In this document: positions 27,201 to 36,115 of the stretch, piece after piece | Layout: every line of letters begins with the position of its first letter | Numbering within the stretch: the stretch's first letter is position 1 | NCBI RefSeq assembly: GCF_020085105.1 | Contig: NC_058046.1 | Span: 20,505,675-20,569,674, forward strand | Length of the DNA stretch: 64,000 bases | Direction of reading: 5' to 3' | DNA from: Siniperca chuatsi | Taxonomy: Eukaryota; Chordata; Actinopteri; Centrarchiformes; Sinipercidae | Program-made: the position numbers and the translations under genes | The notes under the pieces: generated by a model | Told to the model about the DNA's origin: nothing | What the model saw: only the letters and a program-made list of their open reading frames with translations | Database searches by the model: none

Positions 27201-30200
27201 TTGTGCATAAAAATTTAAATAATTAAACTCCAAAAATAAATATAGGACAGGAAGGTTAGTCAGGGAGAGAAAAAGACAAAAATGCAGCATGAAGAATGGA
27301 CAGGAGAAGGCAGAAGAAAGATGGCATGAGTTAGTGGAGGAGAAAAAGCATTGGTTTACAAAATGAGTAAAAGAGGCAGAAAATAATATCAAATATTTGC
27401 TGAAATTGCTGCACTGTAATTTCTTTTTGCACATCTGCCAACATACATCAATGACAATATGGTGACAAGCCAATATTGACTGATAATATTGGCCCTACTG
27501 AACACCTGGGCTAAAGTCATGAAATAGTCACACTAGCCTACTAAATCTAATGATCTAATATTAAACTATTCTATATAATTTTACCATAGTTTATCTGATT
27601 CTTATTTAAAAAGAGTTTTTTATTGTTTATGGCTTCCCTATTTTGAAATATTGAACACTGTTCCATTTTATATTTGAATTCAGAATTAGGCCTTCCACAA
27701 AAAAAAATTTCTTGGTATTTTCAATTGTGTTACTTTCATAAAACATTCAGGAAATCTGATCAATCTAAAACATGTAAAGCAATAAAGCAACACTGTGAAG
27801 CAACTGAAGGAGGTGTGAAGTTCACATTAACAGCGGCTTAACAAGGAAGGGACAGAATTGTGTACACAAAATTGTCCACAAAGCTGCTAATCATATGCAA
27901 CAAACAGTACAACACCAGCAAGCAGAGTGTATTTAGAAGACAAAAGTCAAGAATTTAGTTTTATAATAGTGAAACTAGTGCTATCCATTACAATTAATGT
28001 AAAGCTTGTAAAATTTAGATGTCATGTCAGATAGCAAAACAAGTTAATCAGTTTAAAAACCCCTGAAATCATATCAAAGCACAGATTTCCTCAGATGGGG
28101 GTCTTCACACAAAACCTTAGTAAATGGGGATCTTTGGCCGTGTATATATATGTACACCTTTTAGGCAACTTTGGAATATGACAAACCTCTTAAACTTAAG
28201 TATACTTCATTCTGTCTAATGCTATGTCGCTAGCATGTTAACCTCACATGCACGTCTGAAATTGTGCCCTCCCACACACACACACAAGCAATGAAGCACT
28301 GGTCCATTATTCAACAAAGACCTCTGTCCCCTCATACATGCACATGAACATGCATCACACACATACGTTCTCACCTTGCTGTATCTGTTGATGTTGGTTA
28401 TAGCTGGGTGGTTGTTGGTGGGGATACTGCTGTATGTAACCAGTGGCAGGGCTCTGTGGAGTGTAGGGGCTGGGTACTGGACTATTCTGTTGGCCCATAT
28501 ACCGACTACTGGAACCAGTCTGGGGCGACACAAACCGGCTGGAAAAAGTGGATGAGAGAACAGGGAGAAAGAAAGTGAGTGAGAAAGTGGAAGAAAGTTG
28601 CATAATTAAAAGGAAAAAAATATTATATAACTTAACGATAATATCTTTGTATTTTTCAATTAATCTATGATACTACATATACACAGCAAATCATTTATAA
28701 ACCTAGATAATATCACCAAATATTGTGATGCAACTGGGATATACTAATTAAAAACGGCGAAAACAACAATTACATGGTTACGGTTTTTAGTGTTATGATA
28801 AATTAGAGTCAGTTAAATTTTGCCGCCTGTCTCACCTTGATGGATTGGGAGAAATTGCAGCCGGCTGGAAGTTTGCAGACTGGGCAGGGCTATGCATGGA
28901 ATTTTGGGTGATCTTGTACGGTGGTACCATTGGCTGCTGCATAACATCTGTTTAGAAATGAAAATATAGTATATTTGTTTATAAATATTAACATGAAGCA
29001 TGCCTTTATGATTATATGCTTTCATGTCATAATGTGCAACAGGTATGTATCTCCATACTTTTCTCCCTGAAGATGCCAGGGTTCCTGGCCAGCATGGTCT
29101 GCAGCAGCAGTGGTGCATCTCCTTCTGGCTCATCGCTACCCAGGTTGTCCTTCAGCTCTCTGAAAACACACACAAAGAGTAAGTTCAGTCACATTATAAA
29201 ATGGTGAGAATAAGATAAGTGGGTAGCACAGTAATAAAAAGGTTATGATCTAAACATGCATTGATTGCATGTATTTAAACATACATATGAATGATTTTAT
29301 AGATATGTTGCCTACAACTGAGGGTTGTGAGATTTAACTATATACAGTATTCAATGAGAAGATGGACATAATGTACAAAAAGTAGCTATCCCTTTAATAT
29401 CTTTAGTTGTAATAGGACTTTATGGACAATGTTGCAAGTCAATGAGAAGAACTGCTTCGTGGCAAAATTAGATTTACAGGATTATTGCACCAATGTAATG
29501 ACTAACACTGATTTGTCAGGTATATATTTCAGTGTTTTTATATCAATAAACATATATCGATACCACAATATAACACGATAAAAACATTGCATATCCGTTC
29601 TACAAATACACTAAACTTGATTTTATCTAATTTTGTGCCCTCAAACAAAAGCGAAACCTTTAAAGTTAAATGGCAATTTAAAAAAAAAAACTTTTTTAAA
29701 CTATAGTTTTCTTTAGTTCCTGACTTTATAATATGTAGTATTTGCATCTAGCAAATTTGCCTGCTTATTTATAGAGCACTTATCAAAACAAAGTACAAAG
29801 TGCTTCACAGAGAGAAAAATAAAATACCACAGTGAATGATAAAATACATAAAAATCAATAAAATAAACAGACTGTGTTAAGCATTAAGTCTTCCATGTCT
29901 ACATGTCATTAAAAATTCATCATCTTGTATTTCAATTAGTAAAAACACTAAGCAACATATCCATAAGTCAACAGTGGCATCTCTTCTGTTGTTACTCATT
30001 TATACAGATCATTTTTAAAGCCAAGTTATGTCGGACTCCAAGCTCCAACACTGACAGCCCTTTTTCAGGCAAACGCGTTGCCTTAAATCTTCAGGAAGTC
30101 TCTGTTAAGGATCAAGACTCAAATTGTATATACTCACATGTGCTCTGTGGAGACCTGGTTGAGGCCATGGGCTAGCTGGGAGGCCAGATTCTCATCCCGA

Positions 30201-30618
30201 CAGCCCAGTAGGCAGGTAACTTCCTCTGCGATCCTCCCATTGTATAGGAGGCTCTTAGTGGTGGTGGCAGGGAGAGGGGAAGGGAGGGGCAGCTGGTTCA
30301 ACACTGAGACGAGGAGAGATGATGGAAAGGACAGAGGTGGGGAGGTAAAGAAATAAAGATGAGAAAGACAGACCGACATGGTCGTAGAAAAGTAGAGAGA
30401 AGAAGGTAGACAAGGCAAGAAACAGAATATGCAATCACAATTGCAAATTTACATCTGTTCAGACAGAATATTTCCGCTTGGCATTTAACACTGCAAGAGG
30501 AGACAGAACAAAAACTGTGACCATGTGTTTGGAGCACGGCTGTGTGTCACTCACAGTCTGTGAGGCTAGCGATCCCAGCAAGAGTGGTGATGGGAACATG
30601 AGGCATATCCCCATTCAT
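4697..30618 (-). CDS. nipbl: Nipped-B-like protein (NIPBL), cohesin loading factor, 47 coding exons, about 2,544 aa
   Basis: NIPBL, with MAU2, loads cohesin onto chromatin, stimulates the cohesin ATPase and supports loop extrusion, so it acts in sister-chromatid cohesion and gene regulation in the nucleus. Human NIPBL haploinsufficiency causes Cornelia de Lange syndrome. All 47 exons match the family in order, from MNGDMPHVPITTLAGIASLTD to the C-terminal LRSLYAAREGGAS. Every junction keeps frame, and the total of 7,635 nt divides by 3. Exon coordinates are given in the five regional entries below. Human NIPBL is 2,804 aa; most of the deficit lies in the large charged exon 10. All introns are GT-AG except the one after 9666, which is GC-AG. 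Teleosts keep two paralogues (nipbla, nipblb). The short exon 10 hints at nipbla, but I cannot decide. The start is the family start, with A at -3. Confidence 0.95.
5687..5888. repeat. Two direct copies of a ~62-bp unit in nipbl intron
   Basis: About 62 bp at 5687-5749 (CAAGCCAGTTGGGCCAGC ... GCAGATACAATACAGATATAAGGC) recurs at 5827-5888 with a few changes, 140 bp apart. Origin unknown: a local duplication or two fragments of one dispersed repeat. Confidence 0.6.
6433..20084 (-). CDS. nipbl: nipbl HEAT-repeat body (coding exons 15-44)
   Basis: Exons: 19981-20084, 19797-19883, 19297-19528, 18512-18663, 18331-18411, 18006-18106, 17681-17807, 17480-17562, 16807-16939, 16138-16281, 15265-15351, 14638-14858, 14336-14438, 14025-14123, 13696-13842, 12306-12440, 11992-12090, 11775-11828, 11576-11684, 11249-11379, 10913-11053, 10691-10784, 10025-10179, 9666-9756, 9200-9373, 8778-8968, 8307-8414, 7489-7689, 6955-7101, 6433-6794 (about residues 936-2299). 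This is the hook-shaped alpha-helical solenoid that contacts cohesin and DNA. Landmarks are KAVYIEDVIERV, FSRYEKHRQLILEEIFTSL, KQGEEDYRPLFENFVQDLL, RGVHGRLMDNSTSVREAAVE, GNRQHRRAFLISLLNLFDD and ADNLACFPYQSQEEPLF. The last exon ends in an acidic Ser-rich insert (DSSESESDLDDLDLEDVD). Introns hold a SINE, a Tc1/mariner remnant and a LINE 3' end. Confidence 0.94.
10290..10502 (-). mobile_element. tRNA-derived SINE in nipbl intron
   Basis: On the minus strand the element begins GGGGCGCCCCGGTAGCTC and contains an A-box-like TAGCTCACATAGTAG and a B box GTTCGAATCC with tRNA-like spacing. It then has a body ending in an A/T-rich tail (AATAAAGGCAAAAAGCCC). A possible target-site duplication CACTCTT lies at 10282-10288 and 10505-10511. 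It lacks a proper acceptor-stem fold and has a long 3' body, so it is a SINE and not a tRNA gene. Confidence 0.75.
15530..16085 (+). mobile_element. Tc1/mariner-type transposase remnant, split by a LINE 3' end
   Basis: The plus strand at about 15623-15710 reads QSPDLNPVSHLWNILDKRVR, the conserved C-terminal catalytic region of Tc1/mariner transposases. The family continues after 15905 (REYLVEEW-like, then stop-interrupted). The two parts are separated by about 190 bp of LINE-like sequence. Frames are broken, so this is dead. It lies in the nipbl intron between exons at 15265-15351 and 16138-16281. Confidence 0.7.
15716..15900 (+). mobile_element. LINE (L2/Rex-like) 3' end inserted in the transposase remnant
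   Basis: The segment ends with a typical fish LINE tail: CTCTCTTGCAAAAGACATC, then GATCTCAATGAGATTACC, then TGATTAAATAAAGGT with a short TA-rich tail. It interrupts transposase-like sequence that resumes directly after it, showing the order of insertion. Family assignment is from memory of teleost LINE 3' ends. Confidence 0.55.
20206..21611 (-). CDS. nipbl: nipbl HP1-motif region and basic region before the HEAT repeats (coding exons 11-14)
   Basis: Exons: 21398-21611, 21118-21294, 20660-20833, 20206-20367 (residues 694-935). The segment RPKPVVLLKKLSVDQIQ contains PVVLL at about residues 731-735. This fits the PxVxL HP1-chromoshadow-binding motif known in human NIPBL (PVVVL there). Next are the near-invariant block VLKELPPELLAEIESTM and the basic MNKRKRST, then Arg/Ser-rich sequence and the KMKMKEKQKKRKAYEPKL run that begins the structured part. 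Confidence 0.93.
21846..23447. mobile_element. piggyBac-like nonautonomous element with TTAA ends (carries a nested hAT MITE)
   Basis: TTAA at 21846-21849 is followed by AGGAATACTCCAC, and GTGGAGCATTTCT precedes TTAA at 23444-23447. The termini are inverted repeats (11 of 13 positions), and TTAA is the piggyBac target. Length is about 1.6 kb, of which 452 bp is a later hAT insertion. No transposase frame is seen. It sits in the nipbl intron between coding exons 10 and 11. Confidence 0.6.
22395..22846. mobile_element. hAT-type MITE with 8-bp target-site duplication
   Basis: The element starts TAGGGCTGAACGATG and ends TTCTTAGCCCTA, so it has short inverted termini. It is flanked on both sides by CTGAGAAG (22387-22394 and 22847-22854), an exact 8-bp duplication as expected for hAT transposition. 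There is no coding capacity. The intact duplication shows a clean insertion. Confidence 0.8.
23698..24449 (-). CDS. nipbl: nipbl large charged exon (coding exon 10)
   Basis: This 752-nt exon encodes residues 443-693. It opens DKPLKKRKQDSFPLE, passes a Gly/Pro/Ala-rich stretch and PPLMVSIDLQQAG, then a long Arg/Asp/Ser-rich disordered tract (RDRDRESDRDRRHRS type), and ends HLLGGHSGALKNFQIPK just before the donor at 23697. The human counterpart is roughly twice as long because it carries repeated PETPKQK-type units; none is visible here. Antisense open frames at 23798-24499 are composition shadows of this GC-rich exon, not genes. Confidence 0.93.
24558..30618 (-). CDS. nipbl: nipbl N-terminal region: MAU2-binding segment and Ser/Gln/Pro-rich linker (coding exons 1-9)
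   Basis: Exons in transcript order: 30555-30618, 30138-30303, 29059-29159, 28836-28947, 28375-28538, 26447-26595, 25572-25662, 25005-25226, 24558-24815 (residues 1-442). Residues 1-110 are highly conserved (LLNQLPLPSPLPATTTKSLL, RIAEEVTCLL, ELKDNLGSDEPEGD); in the family this end binds MAU2/SCC4. Then comes low-complexity sequence (QNSPVPSPYTPQSPA, QQYPHQQPPSYNQHQQIQQ) with conserved islands GGIRNIHEGKVSG, MRNPSFPLRSPQ, CSPAGSEGTPK, SSPNKDSTKLTLKLSRVKS and YDEAELDALAEIERIERE. The islands support the model strongly; exon boundaries in the low-complexity parts rest on splice sites and frame only. Confidence 0.92.
27246..27380. repeat. 135-bp duplicate, copy A (nipbl intron between coding exons 5 and 6)
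   Basis: The block is nearly identical over its whole length and in the same orientation to 30711-30845, with only a handful of substitutions and no indels that I can see. Unlike the other copy it is not followed by a splice acceptor AG on the minus strand. Confidence 0.85.
29755..29880. repeat. Degraded interspersed repeat (LINE 3'-UTR-like)
   Basis: TTTATAGAGCACTTATC followed by AAAGTGCTTCACAG and an A/T-rich AATAAAATA tail resembles a common teleost LINE-derived repeat. Assignment is from memory only. Confidence 0.4.
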
Positions 30619-30704
30619 GCTGAAGGTGAGGGTGGGGGAGTGTGTTGATACACAGGTAGATCAGGGGGTCGATGGACGACACCCGTCCTCACATCTCCTG
30701 ACAC
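30619..30704 (-). promoter_or_regulatory. nipbl: nipbl 5' UTR part of the start-codon exon, with start-stop uORF
   Basis: The acceptor TCCTAG precedes 30704, giving 86 nt of leader before the ATG at 30618-30616. It contains ATGTGA at 30694-30689, a start codon directly followed by a stop. No other ATG lies between it and the main start. Confidence 0.8.
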
Positions 30705-30710
30705 CTAGGA

Positions 30711-30845
30711 GACAGGAAGGTTAGTCAGGGAGAGAAAAAGACAAAAACACAGCATGAAGAATGAACAGGAGAAGGATGAAGAAAGATGGCATGAGTTAGT
30801 GGAGGAGAAAAAGCATTGGTTTACAAAACGAGTAAAAGAGGCAGA
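30711..30845. repeat. 135-bp duplicate, copy B (3' end of nipbl intron 1)
   Basis: This copy directly abuts the acceptor of the nipbl 5' UTR/start-codon exon: on the minus strand it runs into CTTCCTGTCTCCTAG/GTGTC. It therefore supplies the polypyrimidine tract and probably the branch point. It is the direct repeat partner of 27246-27380. Confidence 0.85.
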
Positions 30846-33812
30846 GAAAAGAGAGAAATTAACAGAAATTAACAAGTGAAAATGATCAAATAATCAATAT
30901 TATTCAGGCACATGGAATCAAATACACAGTAAATGAAGAAATATTTGCTTTGTATACTGCTATGTCTGCCCTGATGGTAATATTATGTTTTGTGAAGGAG
31001 ATGTGCTGCCTGCTGCATCATCTGTAAGCCACAAATAAATGTGTCTTATTAGATCTTGTCAATCAAGATAAACTAATCTCACCACTGTCACTCATATCTA
31101 GTGCACTATTGTTTATCATTATTTATATATGTTACTGATTCATAAGGGGGAATCCTCAGTGCTCTCTGCTTGGGATACAGGGACACAGCTTCAGGAATGT
31201 CATGCCACTAGCATGAGTGCAGGTTAGGTGTCTTACTCAAGAAATGTTACAAATGCACAGAGGATTGAATCCAGGCCGTATGGTTGGAGAACAAGGTCAC
31301 TACTTTGTTATTATACTGATACATACTATAAGCAGCAACAAATCAATAATGAATTATCTGAGTCCAATGTATTGATATATAAAATATTTAAAAGCTTGTG
31401 ATTTTTGTCACAATTCAGTCTCAGTATAATGACTGATGCTTATTATGAGTCATTTAAATGTTATGTCAGACAACTTAGATTTTCTGTAATAGCAGATATG
31501 CAATATTCATACACCAAAAATAGAAACCAATGATTTCTCTGCATGGAAAATATATTGTAAAACAGCTGTAAACACAACACAGTATTAACATTACTGCATT
31601 TTAAAAGCTTGGCTTATTAGGTTAAACGAAAGAAAGGGGCTTTATGGAGAAAAAAAAAAACACTCATTGTACTCACGTTTGTACTCATGTAGCATACTGC
31701 CACCAGTATATATTATTTTTTGAATAATACACAGTCTAAGTGATAATGTACTCCAGTGAATAAGCCTTGGTGTTCTGACTGGCCCCGGTAATACAGTAGA
31801 TACAATACCATGTGTGGGTATATACCAACATTCCTCTATTTTGTTTCTCATTATTGTCTGACTGTATTTTACTTATAATATACACTTAATATCACTAGTG
31901 CTGTGAAACTGAACAAGTAGTCAACTGATGTAAGTCTTTGTGTTACTACCATAGTCTATTCCCCTACATTTATTTCAAAGCATAATGCTCTTCGCTCACA
32001 GCTTATTATGATAGATGGGCACAAATTAGGGCCCTATGTAGCACTTAATTTGTCTTAAATCCCTTTGCTTGTTAGGTGTCCTTGACCTCCCGAGTAAGAC
32101 TGTACAGGAGGTCAAAGAAAAGCAGAAGGAAAAGCCAGCTGCAATTTTCAGAAAATCTAAACGCAGCCCCTGCTTCATAGACAAACCTGATTATACCTTT
32201 TTGAAGAATTCTGTGCAGTCTCGGGTGGACTCACTGACATTTCAGATAAAAAGTCCTACTCCTTATATCTGTTGAAAGAGAACATGGCTCTGCATCAGAC
32301 TTTGGGACATAAAACCGCATTTTTCTTTTTCTTTGGGACTATTACATATTACAGAAGAAGTTGTGTCTACAGGATTTATACTAAGAAACTAACCCAAGCC
32401 GGCAACATAATGCAAGATAAAACATCACAATATTCACTGTCACACATGTATTTCACATTTGCAATGACCAAGTAATTACGGTTACAAAATCTTCAAACCA
32501 CTGTTGACCTTATGTAAAATCCTTTTTAATTAACCCTAATGAAATGCAACATTTGTTTAGCAACAATGTTGCAACCAGACCTCAGTGCAAGCAGATCACT
32601 GAGGTCAAATAATAAATAACTGAAACGGATTCTGCACTGTTACAGAGGATCAACAGATAGATATTGTAAACATTAGCTAGCTGTAACGTTAGCATGCTCG
32701 GTCTATATGTTCTTCCCCAGTAGGCAGGGGCTTGGCTGACAGCTGTGAGACTGACAGGCAGGAGGCAGCACAAAGGAACAGATGCACTGTGATGGTGGCG
32801 GCAGCAGTGGGGGGCTACATCCTACAGTAGCCAACAGCCACCGTAGGCATTCTGCAAACTGGCTAACTGTAGAAAGCAATCAAACTCTATGTGTTGTGGT
32901 CAAGAAGCAAAAATATCTACGATTCCCACGAACAACATTAACATGTCTAGCAAACTCTGAGTAAAGTAACTATAGCTAAGACAACGTAGCTTGTGCTCAG
33001 TCAGTCGTCAGTCAAAACATTTCAAAACAGGATAGCAACAAAAACCAACATTAGCCCTGCCAAAGGTTCCAGCAAACCAAAGCACAACGTTAGGAGTCAA
33101 ATACCACAAAATAATGATAACCCAACAATTAGCTAACGTATAGCTGACGTTAGCATCAATGTAACTGTTTATCTTAGTTAGCTGAATTACCAGCTGCAGC
33201 CCGCTACTTCCGAACAAAACCAACAACGCTAAGTTACACTACCAAGAAGTTGACTGCCTGGATGTTTCGAGCTAACCGCGAAGCTAGTGTTACCACTTAT
33301 GATAGAAGCTAAGATGACTAACGCTATCTATATAAACATTCGCTAACAACAATAGTCGTGTTTTAATAGCTAGCTAGTTATGCTAACTATCTCTAACTGT
33401 TGTTGGTTAGCTTCTAACGCTGCTCCCCGTTCAAATAAAGGGACGGCAATTCAAATAATACAAGGAAGCGCTAATCGGGGTTGATGAATGTTAGTCAAAT
33501 TCCCTTGAGCACGGGAAAAAGCGATGGGCTAGTGTGAGTAGATGTAAAGGCAACGGCACAGACACTTAATTCCGTGGCAACGGCCCAATCCTCGGGCTCG
33601 ACAAATGACATCCAGTTGAGGCCGTGCGCCTCGGTGGAGCAAAAACACACCTAGCTAGCTTGGCTGGCTAGTTCGCTAGCTTCCGTTACCTCCCGGTCAA
33701 CGATTAACGACGCCGTAGGTGGTCTTGCAGCAGAACATTTATTAATGTTATTGTTAATAATCGCAATTTAAAAAAGTTTGGTTCATAACGATAGCTATGT
33801 GATTATATTTAC

Positions 33813-34280
33813 CTTCGGATGTTGCGTTCAAAGGGAGGGGAATGTTTTAGCTTGGTTTGTGTCCGTATCTCTAGCTCCCCCTTTCTTCTCTCTCGCAGCT
33901 CCTCCAGAAGGAACTCGATTGGCTTGCCAGCTAGCTGGTGAGCTAGCTTGCTAGCTATCAACAATAATCCGGGTCGACTGATTCGTTCTTCTTCCGTCAC
34001 TCAAGGGTGAATGTTTCAACGTACATTCATGGGGAAACATTCGCTCTTCGGAGTTTCAGTCGGTCTGCGCCGACATAAACAATGAGTGCAGCCAATTTCG
34101 ACAGTAAATGAGAAATATGACGATTGTTGCGATCATCAAGAGGCTCTCCTCTCGTAGAACAAAATGCCGACCGGAAGTTCTGCCGTCTGACTGACCAAAG
34201 ATCTCAGGAGTGACTCCCTCCATCGGCGCCAAACAAAATGCCATGCAACATTTCGTGTTTGAGCCGCTAGACGGCGCGGT
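33813..34280 (-). promoter_or_regulatory. nipbl: nipbl noncoding first exon and promoter
   Basis: The donor ATCCGAAG/gtaaat marks the end of exon 1 at 33813. The 5' end is not visible but probably lies between 34060 and 34240, where CpG density rises. On the minus strand TTTGGCGCC (34233-34225) is an E2F-type site. A CTCF-core-like CCGCTAGACGGCGC lies at 34264-34277. A noncoding first exon agrees with human NIPBL. Confidence 0.6.
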
Positions 34281-34440
34281 AAGACAACTTTACCTACTTT
34301 AGTTACTTTACTGTACAGCCAGTTGTAAATTCTGGTTTACCTAAATAACAGCTAAAGAAACGGATTAAATACACATATAACGAAATAATTAAATCATTAT
34401 AATACCATTTGCTGGTAATGAAATAGGCCATGGAATTAAT

Positions 34441-34541
34441 CAGAATGAGAATCAGAAATACTTTATTGATCCCCGAAGGGAAACTCTTTGTTACAGCAGC
34501 TCGTCTTTACGTCAGTGCATACAGGAGAAAGTACTAGCAAA

Positions 34542-34639
<98 letters not shown>

Positions 34640-34977
34640 ATAAAATACACTATAAAAAACTATAAAAAAACAGGTCAGATAAAATAAAATAAAAATTACC
34701 ACAAATATCTATTAAATCACTATAAATTCATTGCACTACTGTTCTGCCCAGTCCAATTCATCATTGTACATATCTATCAGTATACTTCTGTTTATGGTAA
34801 TGCCATCTGTATATAATGTCCATAGTACCACATGTAAAATATTTTCATAATATTGCTCTTTATATCACATACTTTATATCCTGCACTTGCTTATTGCACT
34901 TCTGGTTAGACCTAAACTCGTTGCCTTGTACTTGTACATGTGTAATGACAATAAAATTGAATCTAATCTAATCTATA
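34441..34977. repeat. Interspersed teleost repeat interrupted by A-run and (AT)n microsatellite
   Basis: The left part, CTTTATTGATCCCCGAAGGG, is a very common fish repeat segment. The right end, TGACAATAAAATTGAATC with TCTAA repeats, resembles a LINE/SINE tail. Between them is a run of 21 A (34539-34559) and about 75 bp of pure AT repeat (34560-34634). No coding sequence is seen. Confidence 0.6.
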
Positions 34978-35110
34978 AAAAAAAACTCTTACAGTTTCTT
35001 CTTGCATAACCTACACTAACATACTAATATTTTAATGATAAACATGTTGTTGTTTTTTTTAATTATACACAACACATTCCTATTACAATATTTTCTGTTA
35101 TGTGTGTTGC

Positions 35111-35515
35111 GGTAGAAGACATACTCAGATCATTTACTTAAGTAAAGTAGTAATACTGCTATTTAAAAAATACTCAACTGCAAGCAAAAGTCCTGTCTTA
35201 TTAGCAACATATATTTAAAGTATCAAAAGTAAATGTACTTCTTATGCAGAATGACTACTTTCAGAGTGTTACTGTATTATTGGATGATTATTGATGCAAT
35301 AACACAACAAGCAGCATTTTAATGTTGTGGCAGGTTAAGTTTAAGTACAATAATAGCTATCTATAATAATTCCTACTACTTTAAAGGCTCATCATTTTGA
35401 CCATAAAATCTTAATCTACAAAGTAACTTGTAAATATCTGTCAAATAAATGTAGTGGAAAGTGTGAAAAGTTAAAAGTATAACATGAAATCTATCAGAGT
35501 AAAGTATCATAAAAT
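35111..35515 (-). repeat. MITE-like 'GTACTTTTACTTAAGTA' family copy, reverse orientation
   Basis: The segment shares CAGATCATTTACTTAAGTAA, AAGTAAATGTACTTCTTATG and AGTAACTTGTAAATATCTG with copies at 45092, 58364 and 63206, but in reverse orientation. Its right end has been replaced by a LINE fragment. Confidence 0.5.
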
Positions 35516-35841
35516 GCAAGTTGTACAGAACTGAGCCTTGTGGGACCCCACAACAAATTGACAGTTTTGAAGTTGTCAAGAGACACAGAGAATGTCCTGC
35601 CTATTAGATAGGAAGAGAGCCAGTTAATGACACGGCCGGACAGGCCAACTGAATTTTCTAGTCTATTGAGTAAAATGTCGTGGTCGTCGGTGTTGAAGGC
35701 TGCAGTCAGGTCTCGTAATACTAAGATGGAAGGTTCATCTGTAGCACTGTTGATCTTTAGGTCATTGACTATTTTTATGAGAGCTGTTTCATTGTTATGA
35801 ATATGGGTAGTTCCTAGGCAGCTACTCCCCAATGCTTGCAA
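35490..35841 (-). mobile_element. Degraded non-LTR retrotransposon reverse transcriptase fragment (L2/CR1/Rex1-like)
   Basis: The minus strand reads LVLRDLTAAFNTDDHDILLN, then RVINWLSSYLIGRTFSVS. This is RT motif A with its downstream helix, as in LINE DLSAAFDTVDH. After a frameshift, a CCGVPQGSVL segment (RT motif B) continues in another frame. It is a fossil fragment in the nipbl-slc1a3 spacer, not a gene. Confidence 0.75.
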
Positions 35842-36049
35842 ACAGGTATGTGAAAACTAGTTAAACGAGGATTTAAAACATTTTTAAATACATCTAACAC
35901 ATATCTATCCCAGAGGCTTATCTTAGAATTCACAGATTACATATTTGGTCTTTCAGATGTTCATGATAAAAATGATAAATACAACCACTGATTTCATTTT
36001 TTTATTTAAAAAAAATTCCATGCAAGATAAAACTACAACTATTATTCAG

Positions 36050-36112
<63 letters not shown>
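36050..36112. repeat. (TG)n microsatellite
   Basis: About 31 uninterrupted TG units. It probably lies just beyond the slc1a3 3' end. Confidence 0.95.

Positions 36113-36115
<3 letters not shown>

Noticed and set aside
33809..34000. Coding first exon for nipbl (63-codon frame opening with GTG)
   Set aside because: Joined to the next exon it meets TGA after a few codons, and the conserved family start MNGDMPH lies in that next exon.
35490..35841. Intact LINE ORF2
   Set aside because: Only motif A and, after a frameshift, motif B are present; no endonuclease or remaining RT motifs.
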